A DNA stretch of 64,000 nt from Deroplatys truncata (lineage: Eukaryota; Arthropoda; Insecta; Mantodea; Mantidae), in contig CM060985.1 in NCBI GenBank assembly GCA_030765065.1, positions 8,928,001-8,992,000 on the forward strand. The letters are read 5' to 3'. Below the pieces are notes generated by a model. That model made no database searches. It was not told where the DNA came from and saw only the letters and a program-made list of their open reading frames with translations. How positions within the stretch are numbered: the first letter of the stretch is position 1; each line of letters starts with the position of its first letter. The translations under genes and the position numbers were made by a program. Positions 25,401 to 31,714 of this stretch are shown here, piece by piece.

Positions 25401-28400
25401 TGGCTTATGCCACAAAAAAAGTTATTTAAAATAAATTGTATCTTTTAAAGAGATCTATATTTTTTGTGTAGCATGTTTTTGTCTATTGCTTAATGTTTAA
25501 TGAAGTAGATGGGAAAATAAACTTTCGTAAGAATAATGCACTACTAAGCAATATAGGGTAGAGAAAGTCATGTGAATGTAACAAACAAGATTTTTTTAAT
25601 TATGCTGTTCACAGATGCACACAGATCTTTTATAAGAATGTTTTTTTTTTTATGGAGTACCTCAAAACAAGTATTTCTGTTGAAATCTTGACATCAAATG
25701 TTGGGTGGAATGCAATACTTCCTCTACCTATGTGGTGTAGAAAGTATAAAATAAGGTTGCAAATTTGTTTTTCTGAAAATAAATTCACAGAAATTGTCCA
25801 TTGCAGGAAGATAGTGAGGACGAGCAGCTCAGTACGTTCTTACAGCCTGGTTTAAGTGAAAGTACCGCAGTTACAGTGGAGCCAAGTAATATTGGTGAGT
25901 ATGAAACAGTTTGTTATTGAATAAATAACTAAACATTTGTTTCATTTTTTCTATAAAATGCTATCTGTGTTTAATAAAGAAAGCTCACTGCTAATTGAAG
26001 GTAAAGAAGCTGCCAGTGACAGGGTGCTGGGTCACCTTCCCCAAGTAGTGGTCGCTGTGACTACATGTGTACAACAGAGACAGTAATATATTGTCTCCCT
26101 CTGATCTCAGCACAGTGGAGGTGTCCAATAGGAAACAGCAGTTAGTTTCTCCTTCATTAAAAATGTTGTTTAATTATTCATGGGAACATTTAGGACAAAT
26201 AGAAATAAATAAACAATTAAATAACATTAAACAACATTTCTAAAGACAGCAGAGACTTGAACATAAATTAAAAGATAGAGATTATAAGAATATTAAACAT
26301 AGAGTTGATATACAAAAAAATGCCAAGAAAGACTGTAGTGGCCTTATTTAGGATGGCAACTGGCCATGATTGCCTCGCAGAACACCTCTACAAGATAGGA
26401 TGCCTACCTACACCCAAGTGTAGGTCATCCTGCACAAACAATATCTCACCTAATACAAAGGCCTTAAAAGTGATAACTTACAGACTTCATATTGGGAAGC
26501 CAGAGGGAAAATGATGCAGATCAATTAATCCCCAGTGCCATTGTTGAACAACAAGCACCTTTATTTTTGTTGTCAATGCCAAAGGGAAAGCCCAATGTCA
26601 TCTTAAGCATAAAATCTTCAAGCATTCGATGAACATTGCTTCAACCTACTATAACATTGTTGGTGAAGCAAGAAGCAAACCAATTGCCAAAATCTCAAGA
26701 TGTAAGTAATAATCTACATGTTAAAAATTATTTTACATATATTTTAGTGGCTTTGTGTTTTTAAGAACAGTTATTTTAAACTTACACTACCACTACAACA
26801 ACACCTTCTGCCACTTCTCACCTTGCCCCGCCTCACTGCTGCTGCTCCAATGGCCATGCTAGTACCTCAGTTGGAAAAGCCAGTTTGTGGGTAGTACTAA
26901 AGAAAGAAAACCTTTCCTCAAAGTATTGAAATGTGGAACTAGTGCAAGTTGTGGGAGGTTCAAAAAGATAAAAAATATCAAGCTTTGACCAGAGAGGGTG
27001 TAGGTTATTGTTGTGAATGTACCCAATAAGAAAAGAGTTTTCACTATAATAGAAGAGACAGAAAATGTGTTTGGTTATGAAGGCAGGGAAGATTCTTGGT
27101 GGATTACATTGGGAAGGTCATTGTACTGCATTTTATCTAATAACTCCTTTAGGCCCAGGAGGATATTATAAATTCTGTAAGAAATCTCATTTCTAAGTAA
27201 TAAATATTCAATAACAAACTAGTGCTTAGGTAATATAAAGTGCCAAAAAGTTATAAGTGAAATATCATTGCATTGCACTCTAGTCACAAAAAAACCTTGA
27301 AATTCCTGGAGATACTAGGGTGACACTGAACATTTTTAGAAAATCAAACAAGGGTTATTTTTAAAAAATTTAAATGATTTTATTGTATTTAAAAATATTC
27401 CCCTTTAATATCAATACATTTATTAATTAATTTTGAAGATTAAGAAGCTACTAACACTGATGTGTCATATTTTAAAATAGAAGAGTTGAAGGTGGTTACG
27501 CTATATCACTAAAATGTTCTTACTTGAACGCGTTTTGGGAGAACGGTTTGCTCCCATCGTCAGCATGTTTTCAACTGATTTTACTGGTTATTGTCTGGGG
27601 AATGTGTGTGGTTAGTGGTGTTCTCTGGTGCTGGGCTGATGAACCTCCAAAGGCTGCTGGGTGGCGGTAGTTCAAAATTCATTAGGTGATTCCTGTGTTT
27701 GACAATATGTATTTTTTCCCAGATGTCCAATTTTTTCCAGATGACCCTGTCTCCACAGAATAACCACAATATACAGAAACTACTATGCAACAGAACAAAA
27801 GACCCTATCCCCAACGATAAATCAGCTGGTATATATCAAATAGTTTGTAATGACTGTAACCTGGTATACATAGGAAGAACCAACGAAATCTTGAAATAAG
27901 ACTTAAAGAGCATATGAGATGCATTTACCAAAAACAGCCAGATAAATCAGCAGTAGCACATCATTTCTGGTCTTCAAAACCATGATATCACTCCAAACAT
28001 AAAACTCTTAAAACCGATCAACAGCAGCAATGAATTGGACATCTGGGGAAAAATACATATTGTCAAACACAGGATTCACCTAATGAATTTCGAAGTGCCA
28101 CCACCCAGCAGCCTTTGGAGGTTCATCAGCCCAGCACCAGAGAACACCACTAACCACACACATTCCCCAGACAATAACCAGCAAAATCAGTTGGAAACAT
28201 GCTGACAATGGGAGCAAACCATCTCCTGAAATGCGTTCAAAGTAAGAACATTTTAGTGATGTAGTGTAACAACCCTCAACTCTCTCTATTTTAAATCAAT
28301 ACATTTTTCCATTCAATGATGCCACTCTTCCTGAGACACTTCAGAAACCAGGTATTTATAATGTTCCACTGCTTCATCTGATGAAAAAGTGATTTCACGC

Positions 28401-31400
28401 ATTTTAACTTTAATTTTGAAACAAAAAGAAATTACAAGGTGCTAGGTCAGGGCTGTATGGTGGAGGTTCCAGCTGCTAATCTTTAGGGCATCCAGATACT
28501 CAGCTATAAGTTTTACAGTATTATGCGACAGTGAAGTAACATTATATTTCCTATTGGGCATTTTTCATGAACTTCTTCAAAAACTTGCCGTAAACACACA
28601 TTTGTGTACCAATCAATAATAATGGTAGGTCTATCTTCTAATGCTATAATAGCAATATGGTCAGTTTTAGAAAAGAAACTAGCAACCATCTTCTTACCAG
28701 CACTGCAAATTCATCGGACTTTTGTATGCATAGTTCCTGTTTGAAAGAACCATTTAGCTGATTAACTTTTCTTTTCAGGGTCATAACAATAAATCCAAGA
28801 TTCATCACTAGTAACAATATTCCAAATCAAATTTGTAGTGCCGCTTAGGAATTTGTTCTAAAGTTTTCCTGCATCAATCAATGCATTATTGTGTTTGATC
28901 AGGAGTCAGTTTGTGTGGAATTCATTGACAACAAAGTTTTCTCACGTCTAACTTTTGATGTAAAATGTTTTGGATTTGACTCATACAATGGCCAATGTCA
29001 CCCAAATAAATTCATAAGATGACCGTCAATCTTCTTCAAGCATTGTTGAAATGGTAGCAATATTTTCATCAGTAACAGCAGTTCTTGGGCATGCTTCATG
29101 AAATTCATCACTAAGAAAAAGACTGATCTCTCTTGAATTCGCTGTATCAATTATACATTGTTGGGACTTCTTAGCCAAACGCATTTATAAGCTGATCTGC
29201 AGATTGTTTAGGCATTAATGTTGATTTAAAATTGTAAAACATTGTAGCCTGTAAATGTTCTCGAAATTAATTTTTGGGGAACCCAAAATCTTTCAATGAT
29301 GATAATTAACAAACTATTTGAGAAAATCAAATAAACTACATTGCAATCAACTCAAAACATTAAAAAGTAGCTGTCAAATATAAAAAATTTCATTTGTTTT
29401 TAGAAACATGCATTCTAAAATGTTCAGTATCACCCTTGTAAATGAGATATGTGTGCAGTTTGCGAAACACTAGCATGAGAAGTATTCCTGCTAATTACAA
29501 ATACAAAGGTTTGACTGCTGCATTGGATTGTAACTTGTTTATAGAGTGCAAGTAGAAGATGGCAGACTGGTGGTGTAGTCATTAGCATGACTGATTGGGT
29601 TTGATTCACAACTAAGGCGGTATAATTTTAATCTATCTTAAATGTACCAAACATATTAATTGATGAGGACTTTAGTAACACTGACATCCAAATTATACTT
29701 GTATATGTGTGGAAGTGGCTGTTCTTTTTTAACACTACATCACTTACACTTTATTAGCAACGGCAGTCAGATCCCCGAGGTTAAAAATGGAAGCAAAGCT
29801 CCCAAAAGTAGTCCCTCAAAAATCAAAGTGTAAATTATGTAGTGTTAAAAAAACCAACTCCACAAACTTATATATGCCAAACATATTCATAATCCTACTC
29901 TAGATGTTCTCGGGCTTCAAGTCAGGTGAGGTGGTGAGGGTGCATCTCGGTCATATTCGTAATCATCTGCAATTTGGCTAAGGATCATAAGTGCTATGTT
30001 TATTTTACACTTACTGCCATGATTACACACTTCTTTATTTTAACATTTAGGGCATTTAACTGGGGGAGTCACATGTGCCAGGGAGTGAATCTGGCAGTAA
30101 AAATAACTAAAACATAAGGGAGTCTCGTCGACTTTTGAAAATGAATGTTGCAGAGGAACGCCAGTCTTTTAACAATAAATGAATATTGGGAAAAGGGAGT
30201 AGAGTCATTTGAGGTGCTTGCTGATTTTAAAAAAAAATTAAAAAATCTGACATGTTGCACTCACATGAGTTTCTCTACTCTTGTACAAATGCTTATTCTC
30301 CATACGCTTCATGTTAATCGAGATGTTAATCATATTGCTAATTTTCTTGTAGATGCAAGGGGAATATGGTAAACTTTAAGCGATAGTCAAATGTTTTAAG
30401 AGCTGGTTGCTATGTGGAGCATTCCAATCTCTTTGTGTGTCCAGGACATTAAAAAAAAAAAAAAAAAAAAAAATGAATATAACGCATACCCGCTTGAAAA
30501 AAAGTACAAGTGTTTGAAAATTCAAACAAACAACAAGGAATATCTTGGAAATGGTTCACTCCACAAAAAAAGAGTGACAAAAATTGTGTTTTAACCAGAT
30601 TTATATATTCTGTGTAGTAAAACTTTGTCTTGCGGTTTACAAGTTAGGCAAAAGTTATTTAGAATGAGGAGGACTGTTGGGGACATTCCCATAAAATTCA
30701 AGATATACATTTCATTTGCCATGAAAATATCTTAAACATATGATTTTTAATCAAAATCGATAAGAGCCATTTTTGAGAAAATCAAAATTTTCAAAAAATG
30801 TTCCTTGTAAACAGTAGTTTGGGGATTTTCTTGAAAATCTTTGATGTTTATCCAACTTTTTGTTTTTGACTTGAGCTGTTCACAGACACACACAGGGACC
30901 TCAAAACATGCATTCCTGGTGAAATCTCCGTATTGAATTTTTGGGTAGAATGCAATATTACCCCTATTTAGTATACGTAGTAGAGAAAGTAAAAAATTAG
31001 ATGGGCAGATATTAAATCAACTTTTTTTATTTCAGGGAGCCAAACTATTAAATCTATGTTTTAAGTCAAGGGTGCTGTCAGTTATTTGTTGCAAAACAAT
31101 TTGTTGACCACTAACAAAATCAGAAAAATTGTTAACCAAGAAAGAAGTTTGCATAATATATATATATTAACAATAACTGCTAATTTCTAGCACTCCCCTG
31201 AATCAGAAAGCTGTTGCACTCTCGGAGATTCCTCCCAAACAGATGTAGACAGCAGTGGTAATATTAATTAAATAAATTAGTATTTGTGATGATAAAAGCA
31301 ATAATAATGTTAATATTACAGAAAATTTAATATTGAATAATAAAAAAACTACTTTCTAAAAATAATACATAGACTGGAAATTTTAAAAATTTCTTTGAGG

Positions 31401-31573
31401 ATATTTTACATGAGACTCAATTAGCAATTTGAGTATCTCTAATGAGTTTTTTTATAATCAGCATTGTACCTGTATCTATAGTAGACTTAATGACTGTTTT
31501 AATTTCAGATACCACAGGAATGCACATAGAAGACTACGCCTCACAAAAAGTTCAAGGAAGTGATATAGGTTAA
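252..31573 (+). CDS. EMSY: EMSY homologue, 3' part of a multi-exon gene
   Basis: Partial gene; the 5' end, including the ENT domain that defines the family, lies before the window. EMSY is a nuclear chromatin-linked repressor (BRCA2 partner in vertebrates, SIN3/KDM5-type complexes). What I see is a chain of small exons with GT-AG borders and compatible phases up to 15335. Matches to the vertebrate protein recalled from the family: KPNVIVVQK in the first exon, a LAEILQASG helix in the third, ELDPQTG in the sixth (vertebrate TLDPQTG), a TVVKIVPRL block in the seventh followed by a conserved helix, and a VDSSG/DTTG tail near the stop. Exon order agrees with the order of these blocks in the vertebrate protein. 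The two penultimate exons appear alternative. Introns range from 78 bp to over 10 kb, the long ones swollen by transposons. The gene assignment is firm; individual weak acceptors are less so. Confidence 0.85.
707..1003 (-). mobile_element. tRNA-derived SINE with target duplication
   Basis: On the minus strand it begins with a tRNA-like head: A-box-like TGGTCTAGGGGTACC and B-box-like GGGTTAAACCC about 40 nt later, followed by an unrelated body and an AT-rich tail (ataaataaaa, aatttaattt). Flanked by an 11-bp direct repeat AGTCATTGYCA at 696-706 and 1004-1014. The family B copy at 36.9 kb lacks the SINE and keeps a single version of the target, so the insertion is well bounded. Confidence 0.75.
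1387..1445. repeat. (TAA)n microsatellite
   Basis: About 19 near-perfect TAA repeats inside family B copy 1, absent at the matching place in copy 2. Confidence 0.9.
1742..3146 (+). pseudogene. mariner transposase relic, interrupted
   Basis: Tc1/mariner DD34D-type element. TIRs: left gggggcgatactgaac, right the inverse of gagggtgacactgaac, each next to a TA. The coding region from 1901 has HTH-like text (SMGQ-type GMGQIHNIL, LHLRKLCCQWILHKLTP), then GDESWIYWS, and later PPYSPDLAPCDFILFP before resuming after an insertion with the C-terminal EWHHCFKDCFH-type block near 2990-3030. Stops and frameshifts in several places mean it is dead. Sits in the EMSY intron between exons A and B. Confidence 0.85.
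2584..2935. mobile_element. small inverted-repeat element inside the mariner
   Basis: Inverted ends of about 75 bp: GGACATTATTCCGTAT ... GGTAGGAGGTATGAAA at left and the complement at right (2865-2935). It splits the mariner C-terminal coding region. The middle (ccctaagatgcaaggcatagcc) recurs at 34070-34110, and the arms recur at 34.4 and 35.6 kb. Confidence 0.65.
3149..4785. other. intronic stretch, little recognisable
   Basis: No coding signal. TTAAGGCTGGTTCACAATA at about 3680 resembles the left end of a TIR element (compare 46764) but no partner end is seen. 3990-4112 is listed separately as tRNA-like. Confidence 0.4.
3990..4112 (-). mobile_element. tRNA-like SINE head or tRNA relic
   Basis: Minus strand shows an A-box-like TGGCTCAGACAG and a B-box GGTTCAAACC about 36 nt apart. 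No cloverleaf was drawn; the spacing and downstream non-tRNA sequence suggest a SINE rather than a functional tRNA. Confidence 0.4.
4786..4922. repeat. 44-bp tandem repeat, 3 copies
   Basis: Units begin GCAACATAGAACATGTT at 4788, 4832 and 4876; the third has an extra CCT. Each unit has an imperfect palindrome AACATGTT. Confidence 0.85.
5143..5256 (+). CDS. EMSY: EMSY exon B
   Basis: Exactly 38 codons, phase 0 to phase 0, acceptor tttccag, donor CAG|gtaact. Reads EMVSKVIMSKSLTTPLTVQK, a basic then Ser/Thr-rich stretch like the region that follows KPNVIVVQK in EMSY. Only a 78-bp intron separates it from the next exon. Confidence 0.75.
5335..5479 (+). CDS. EMSY: EMSY exon C, conserved helix
   Basis: Phase 0 start, phase 1 end (145 nt); acceptor tttacag, donor AAAG|gtaagg. 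Contains QEQLSKNSVLAEILQASG, aligning with the predicted helix EQTRQLVTETLQQAS of vertebrate EMSY. The following 78-bp intron is a normal short insect intron, free of repeats. Confidence 0.85.
5558..5650 (+). CDS. EMSY: EMSY exon D
   Basis: Phase 1 to phase 1, 93 nt; acceptor tttctgcag, donor CTTG|gtatgt. Acidic, Glu/Gln-rich sequence beginning ASDWVTVEADEKEPQQEVGV. A 5'-truncated retrotransposon starts only a few bases after the donor. Confidence 0.8.
5657..6575 (+). pseudogene. non-LTR retrotransposon, 5'-truncated reverse transcriptase end
   Basis: Encodes the C-terminal reverse-transcriptase/thumb part typical of Jockey/RTE-like elements: GKTEIEVQKKANALLDIIN, then after a stop NFLGLILDSSLKWNRHVE and YYAFIHSHLSYGVVLWG, then a basic tail to about 6374. 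Frameshifts and stops occur at 5832, 6084 and 6372. The 3' end is an AATACAATACAATAC repeat tail at 6556-6571. Related sequence lies at 54540-55550. It starts within about 10 bp of the exon D splice donor. Confidence 0.85.
6576..8091. other. intronic stretch without recognised feature
   Basis: AT-rich, no conserved ORF. Around 7795-7835 the text GATGATGAACACCTTC followed by AAAACGTTGG looks like a worn-out terminal motif of the kind seen at Penelope-like tails, but no partner is seen. Confidence 0.4.
8092..8150 (+). CDS. EMSY: EMSY exon E
   Basis: Phase 1 start, phase 0 end; acceptor gtgttacag, donor GAG|gtaaac. Encodes a short acidic segment, EEAVELLGQTEFEENDAAGE, before the LDPQTG exon; the vertebrate protein is likewise acidic just before its LDPQTG block. 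Followed by an 84-bp intron. Confidence 0.75.
8235..8337 (+). CDS. EMSY: EMSY exon F, LDPQTG block
   Basis: Phase 0 start, phase 1 end (103 nt); acceptor tttcacag, donor GCAA|gtaatt. Encodes GGEMMEVVGELDPQTGIY, matching the vertebrate EMSY block EEMDTLDPQTGLFY closely. This is the clearest family signature in the window. Confidence 0.88.
8338..9293. other. intronic stretch without recognised feature
   Basis: No ORF or repeat that I can identify; the 69-codon open frame at 8696-8905 is AT-rich and resembles nothing known. Confidence 0.4.
9303..9875. mobile_element. Penelope-like inverted insertion a
   Basis: Flanked by ATTTAATTC at 9294-9302 and 9876-9884 (9-bp target duplication). The left arm is minus strand and decays from a GIY-YIG endonuclease: RIYKINCANCKELYIGKTK on the complement of about 9620-9735, then YKQPDKSA. 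The right arm is only about 60 bp of the same tail in opposite orientation (catgttcaggtaaaac ... ccaactcaa). So the arms are very unequal, but both tails point outward. Confidence 0.75.
9338..9380 (-). ncRNA. degenerate hammerhead ribozyme in Penelope-like tail a
   Basis: Minus strand contains CTGATGA, a would-be stem II, then GAAACATGTTCAGGT: the palindromic stem III ACATGT and the cleavage U are kept, but stem II pairs only at its base and stem I is poor. Probably inactive. Confidence 0.5.
10420..10524. mobile_element. tail-only Penelope-like palindrome b
   Basis: Left arm TTTAAAATAAACAGTCGGAG...TTACACTACATCACTAAAA and right arm AGTGTAACAACCTCTGACT...TTATTTTAAA are inverted copies of a Penelope-like 3' tail (compare 45015-45051). 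The right arm runs on into the long-tail form (attatgacacaacat). A family C element abuts it at about 10521, so the right border is unclear. Confidence 0.6.
10521..11453. mobile_element. family C TIR element, copy 1
   Basis: TIRs of about 35 bp, TCACTATAAGCTGAAAGGAG ... AGTAAAC at left and the complement at right, right outer end GGTATA. A second copy at 62238-63169 is roughly 90% identical, and a more diverged one lies at 40285-41008. Contains a 60-codon minus-strand ORF (10792-10974) kept open in copy 2. Confidence 0.75.
11454..12093. other. intronic stretch without recognised feature
   Basis: No coding similarity found; immediately upstream of EMSY exon G. Confidence 0.4.
12094..12222 (+). 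CDS. EMSY: EMSY exon G, conserved helical block
   Basis: Phase 1 to phase 1 (129 nt), donor ATAG|gtaaga. Encodes TVVKIVPRLSSTSRDIFSTA then LASADINLDTLQYIEDNI, which follows the vertebrate order of TVTKI, PKLTS and a helix ending NVEHMIVD. The acceptor is taken at 12092-12093 because it alone joins exon F in frame, giving a junction Met codon; the nearer AGs at 12100 and 12107 do not. The pyrimidine tract is weak, so a missed small exon in the 3.8-kb intron remains possible. The long Gln-rich region of the vertebrate protein at this point is absent. Confidence 0.78.
12329..12790 (+). repeat. family A repeat, left part
   Basis: Begins around GCATGACTTTCTCTACC and shares the internal blocks 'gttgatcgagataaac', 'cattataggtacaa' and 'aatggttaatgccacaaaaaa' with other copies. 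The 3' half is not recognisable. It starts about 100 bp after EMSY exon G. Confidence 0.6.
12791..13939. other. intronic stretch, mostly unassigned
   Basis: Only weak matches to family A near 13265-13300 (ctctcgtactttcta) and 13745-13800 (gttgcatccttggaagatgctg). No ORF that looks real. Confidence 0.4.
13940..14790 (+). mobile_element. family A repeat, near-complete copy
   Basis: Runs from ATTCACATGATTTTCTCTAC to GGTAGAGAAAGTAAAA, so the ends are inverted CTTTCTCTAC-type termini. Includes an 'atggatatctcggaaatggc' block, 'ttgtgttgcatcttcggaagg', a G-rich run at 14524-14531 and the cacagacacacatac stretch. About 850 bp, no coding capacity. Confidence 0.65.
14815..14985 (+). repeat. family A repeat, extra right end
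   Basis: Second, shorter copy of the family A right portion ('gagttatgctgatca', cacacacacaca, 'gggtagaatacaac') directly after the complete copy. Confidence 0.5.
15286..15335 (+). CDS. EMSY: EMSY exon H
   Basis: 50-nt exon, phase 1 start and phase 0 end; strong acceptor (ttttctttgcag) and donor CAG|gtaagt. Encodes ELQGAEQQILSAEVNQ. It resembles the Leu/Gln stretch near the vertebrate EMSY C-terminus only loosely; splice sites and phase are the main support. Confidence 0.75.
15709..15858. mobile_element. tail-only Penelope-like palindrome c
   Basis: 150 bp: a 56-bp left arm (TTTATTTAAAGGTGAGTCGG ... TTTACTCACTT) joined to its inverted copy, which continues about 47 nt further (TTCAATACACATCACTGTTT ... 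TATCAAC). Flanked by a 13-bp target duplication AATACTATGCTTT at 15696-15708 and 15859-15871. Same tail family as 17091-18300, but with no coding sequence and with the long arm on the other side, so it is an independent insertion. Confidence 0.85.
16121..16971 (-). mobile_element. lone LTR of an LTR retrotransposon
   Basis: On the minus strand it starts TGTTGGGAAGTAAATTT and ends ACCGTTACA (TG...CA), with a TATAAATAGGG box at about 16684-16694 (complement) followed within 40 nt by TCAGTCAGTC initiator-like repeats. Immediately past the 3' end comes TTGGCTACCACAACGTGGGGC, a primer-binding-site-like stretch. No internal coding region is present. No target duplication found, so this may be a truncated element rather than a true solo LTR. 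Confidence 0.5.
17190..17232 (-). ncRNA. hammerhead ribozyme, dimer d left tail
   Basis: Minus strand: ACTT (stem I), CTGAGGA core, GGGAA/TTCCC stem II, GAA, palindromic ACATGT as stem III, cleavage T, AAGT (stem I partner). The CUGANGA and GAAA core positions are intact. A 2-3 bp self-complementary stem III means it should work best as a dimer, as described for Penelope-like hammerheads. Confidence 0.75.
17232..17822 (-). pseudogene. GIY-YIG endonuclease of Penelope-like element, left arm
   Basis: 196 codons open on the minus strand. Motifs: KKFTYHPG, then a C-x2-C pair in CSDC just before the nuclease core AGIYKINCSDCNKVYIGKTK (GIY at about residue 92, YIG about 13 later), RNLETRLKEHMRC and HFWITNHNI, ending LMNFDLPPPNPLW. 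These are the order and motifs of the C-terminal endonuclease of Penelope-like elements. The N-terminal reverse transcriptase is absent, so no mobility by itself. Confidence 0.85.
17818..18204 (+). pseudogene. GIY-YIG endonuclease, right arm copy
   Basis: Starts inside the domain at KKAGIYKINCSDC and runs to the same C-terminus as the left arm. The two arms differ at only a few residues (for example QHFW versus HHFW, KPAKF versus KRAKF), so they are close in age. The upstream part of the open frame (17746-17817) is antisense to the left arm and not coding. Confidence 0.82.
18204..18246 (+). ncRNA. hammerhead ribozyme, dimer d right tail
   Basis: Same structure as the left tail on the plus strand: ACTT at 18204-18207, CTGAGGA at 18208-18214, GGGAA/TTCCC stem II, then GAAACATGTTAAGT to 18246. 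The predicted cleavage falls after T18242 (ACATGT-T|AAGT). Confidence 0.75.
18312..19269. other. intronic stretch without recognised feature
   Basis: AT-rich, no ORF. It leads into the 85-bp array; a partial unit-like segment appears from about 19250. Confidence 0.4.
19270..21645. repeat. 85-bp tandem array, about 28 units
   Basis: The unit is GTGACAACAAACTCTTGTAG ... AGACAGATTCCCTGCTGTTA ... CATGTATGATTCCTAT. GTGACAACAA occurs at 19321 and, 27 periods later, at 21614 (2293 bp = 27 x 85 minus a 2-bp deletion at about 20268). Units differ by few bases. A shared variant (ccctcttgttataatgccatc) at 20715 and 21140 is 425 bp apart, exactly five units. 85 is not a multiple of 3, so it does not code. 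Lies in the EMSY intron between exons H and I. Confidence 0.95.
21646..22649. other. intronic stretch, one faint Penelope-like hint
   Basis: No firm feature. Around 22425-22445 the text ATGATGAATTTTGAAATTCT resembles the coding text just before the Penelope-like C-terminus (MNFEIL), as at 58385, but nothing extends it. Confidence 0.35.
22650..24740 (+). pseudogene. non-LTR retrotransposon, ORF1 plus reverse-transcriptase remnants
   Basis: The 5' part encodes an ORF1-like protein: a charged coiled-coil (SSWLEEVKKKQREDMVQQI), then frame-shifted blocks NCVIFRV, DMYRIGRKSRPIVIRITT and REELIARMKETRAAGKRAF, like the RRM-type ORF1 of L1-like non-LTR elements, followed by a long Arg/Glu/Lys-rich region to about 23700. 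The endonuclease and most of the reverse transcriptase are missing; 24060-24095 encodes SLYADDFIVA, the catalytic YADD motif, then DYLGVRLSNSGEIRDEVV. Many stops. 3' end near 24740. A minus-strand relative lies at 41010-41990. Confidence 0.8.
24741..25079. other. intronic stretch without recognised feature
   Basis: AT-rich spacer between the retrotransposon and a family A copy. No signal seen. Confidence 0.4.
25080..25770 (+). mobile_element. family A repeat copy
   Basis: Starts AAAAAATCTGATGTGATACA then CACACGACTTTCTCTATC; ends TATGTGGTGTAGAAAGTATA. Contains the 'aatggatatctcagaaatgg' block. About 690 bp; its right end lies only some 37 bp before EMSY exon I. Confidence 0.65.
25807..25894 (+). 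CDS. EMSY: EMSY exon I, alternative penultimate exon 1
   Basis: 88 nt, phase 0 to phase 1; acceptor attgcag, donor ATTG|gtgagt. Encodes an acidic segment starting EDSEDEQLSTFLQPGLSEST. It joins in frame to exon H upstream and directly to the terminal exon. If followed by the exon at 31191 the frame hits TGA at its fourth codon (31199-31201). Confidence 0.72.
25895..26204. other. intronic stretch without recognised feature
   Basis: No ORF or repeat identified directly after EMSY exon I. Confidence 0.4.
26205..26560 (+). pseudogene. non-LTR retrotransposon C-terminal fragment
   Basis: Encodes MPRKTVVALFRMATGHDCLA then EHLYKIGCLPTPKC, the end of RNase H-bearing non-LTR polyproteins (R1/I-like), and loses frame soon after. 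About 90% identical to 61245-61590, where the Cys/His tail is better kept. Confidence 0.75.
26561..27317. other. intronic stretch without recognised feature
   Basis: A (C/A/T)-rich stretch at 26785-26850 has a GCTGCTGCT run; otherwise nothing. Confidence 0.4.
27522..27568 (-). ncRNA. inactivated hammerhead, dimer e left tail
   Basis: Minus strand CTGACGATGGGAGCAAACC then TTCTCCCAAAACGCGTTCAAGT: the first G of the GAAA core is changed to A, which should abolish activity; stem II and palindromic ACGCGT stem III remain. Confidence 0.6.
28197..28243 (+). ncRNA. inactivated hammerhead, dimer e right tail
   Basis: ACATGCTGACAATGGGAGC ... ATCTCCTGAAATGCGTTCAA: the core CUGANGA reads CUGACAA, stem II carries a change and stem III is no longer a palindrome. 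Inactive by inspection. Confidence 0.55.
29438..30234. other. intronic stretch with a small inverted repeat
   Basis: 29727-29760 (TTTTTTAACACTACATCACT ...) and 29829-29862 are inverted copies of about 33 bp around a 68-bp loop. The text resembles Penelope-like tails (ACTACATCAC), so this may be another tail-only palindrome; no target duplication was found. Confidence 0.4.
30235..30995 (+). mobile_element. family A repeat copy
   Basis: From AAAAATCTGACATGTTGCAC and CACATGAGTTTCTCTACTC to GTAGTAGAGAAAGTAAAA. Includes a poly(A) run of about 23 at 30450-30472 and the 'tttgagaaaatcaaaattttc' block. Ends about 195 bp before EMSY exon J. Confidence 0.7.
31191..31257 (+). CDS. EMSY: EMSY exon J, alternative penultimate exon 2
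   Basis: 67 nt, phase 0 to phase 1; acceptor taatttctag, donor AGTG|gtaata. Encodes HSPESESCC then SSQTDVDSSG, whose end plus the next exon (DTTG) recalls the vertebrate EMSY tail DIDSSTEDGT. It fits after exon H (phase 0) but not after exon I (phase 1). Confidence 0.65.
31509..31573 (+). CDS. EMSY: EMSY terminal exon with stop
   Basis: Phase 1 start; acceptor ttaatttcag. The junction codon and the following ones read DTTGMHIEDYASQK, and the stop TAA is at 31571-31573. Both penultimate exons deliver the G that completes the first Asp codon. Confidence 0.75.
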
Positions 31574-31620
31574 ACAGAAGACTGTGTTCAGTGTTTCACG
31601 CATACAAAATGTTATCTTAT

Positions 31621-31626
31621 AATAAA
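31621..31626 (+). promoter_or_regulatory. polyadenylation signal of EMSY
   Basis: AATAAA 48 nt after the stop codon, implying a very short 3' UTR. A family A repeat begins about 90 bp further on, which fits the transcript ending here. Confidence 0.6.
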
Positions 31627-31714
31627 GAATTTTTAAGTCTTGTCACCCATACTTTCATTATGCCAGGTACAAAGCTTAGAAGGCAAATTGATTTTGTATA
31701 CACAAATGAATTTA

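Larger units (their letters stand above)
27422..28294. mobile_element. Penelope-like inverted dimer e
   Basis: Flanked by a 12-bp target duplication ATCAATACATTT at 27410-27421 and 28295-28306. Left arm (minus) ends in the long tail (ATTAATTAATTTTGAAG); right arm ends at the short form (CTCTCTATTTTAAA). The left coding part is brief (about 27581-27725, HRNHLMNFELPPPSSLWRF on the minus strand); the right part from about 27745 encodes SPQNNHNIQKLLCNRTKDP, SAGIYQIVCNDCNLVYIGR, with a frameshift near 27893. Arms are unequal but both tails point outward. Confidence 0.88.
27318..29437 (-). pseudogene. mariner transposase relic with a nested Penelope-like insertion
   Basis: Same mariner family as 1742-3146, on the minus strand. 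Left end GGGTGACACTGAACATTTTT after TA at 27316; right end complements GGGTGATACTGAAC near 29435. Minus-strand coding text includes SDESWIYCYDP at about 28770-28805 and PPYSPDLAP at about 28440-28470. Multiple stops. The Penelope-like insertion 27422-28294 sits close to the transposase C-terminus. Confidence 0.85.
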
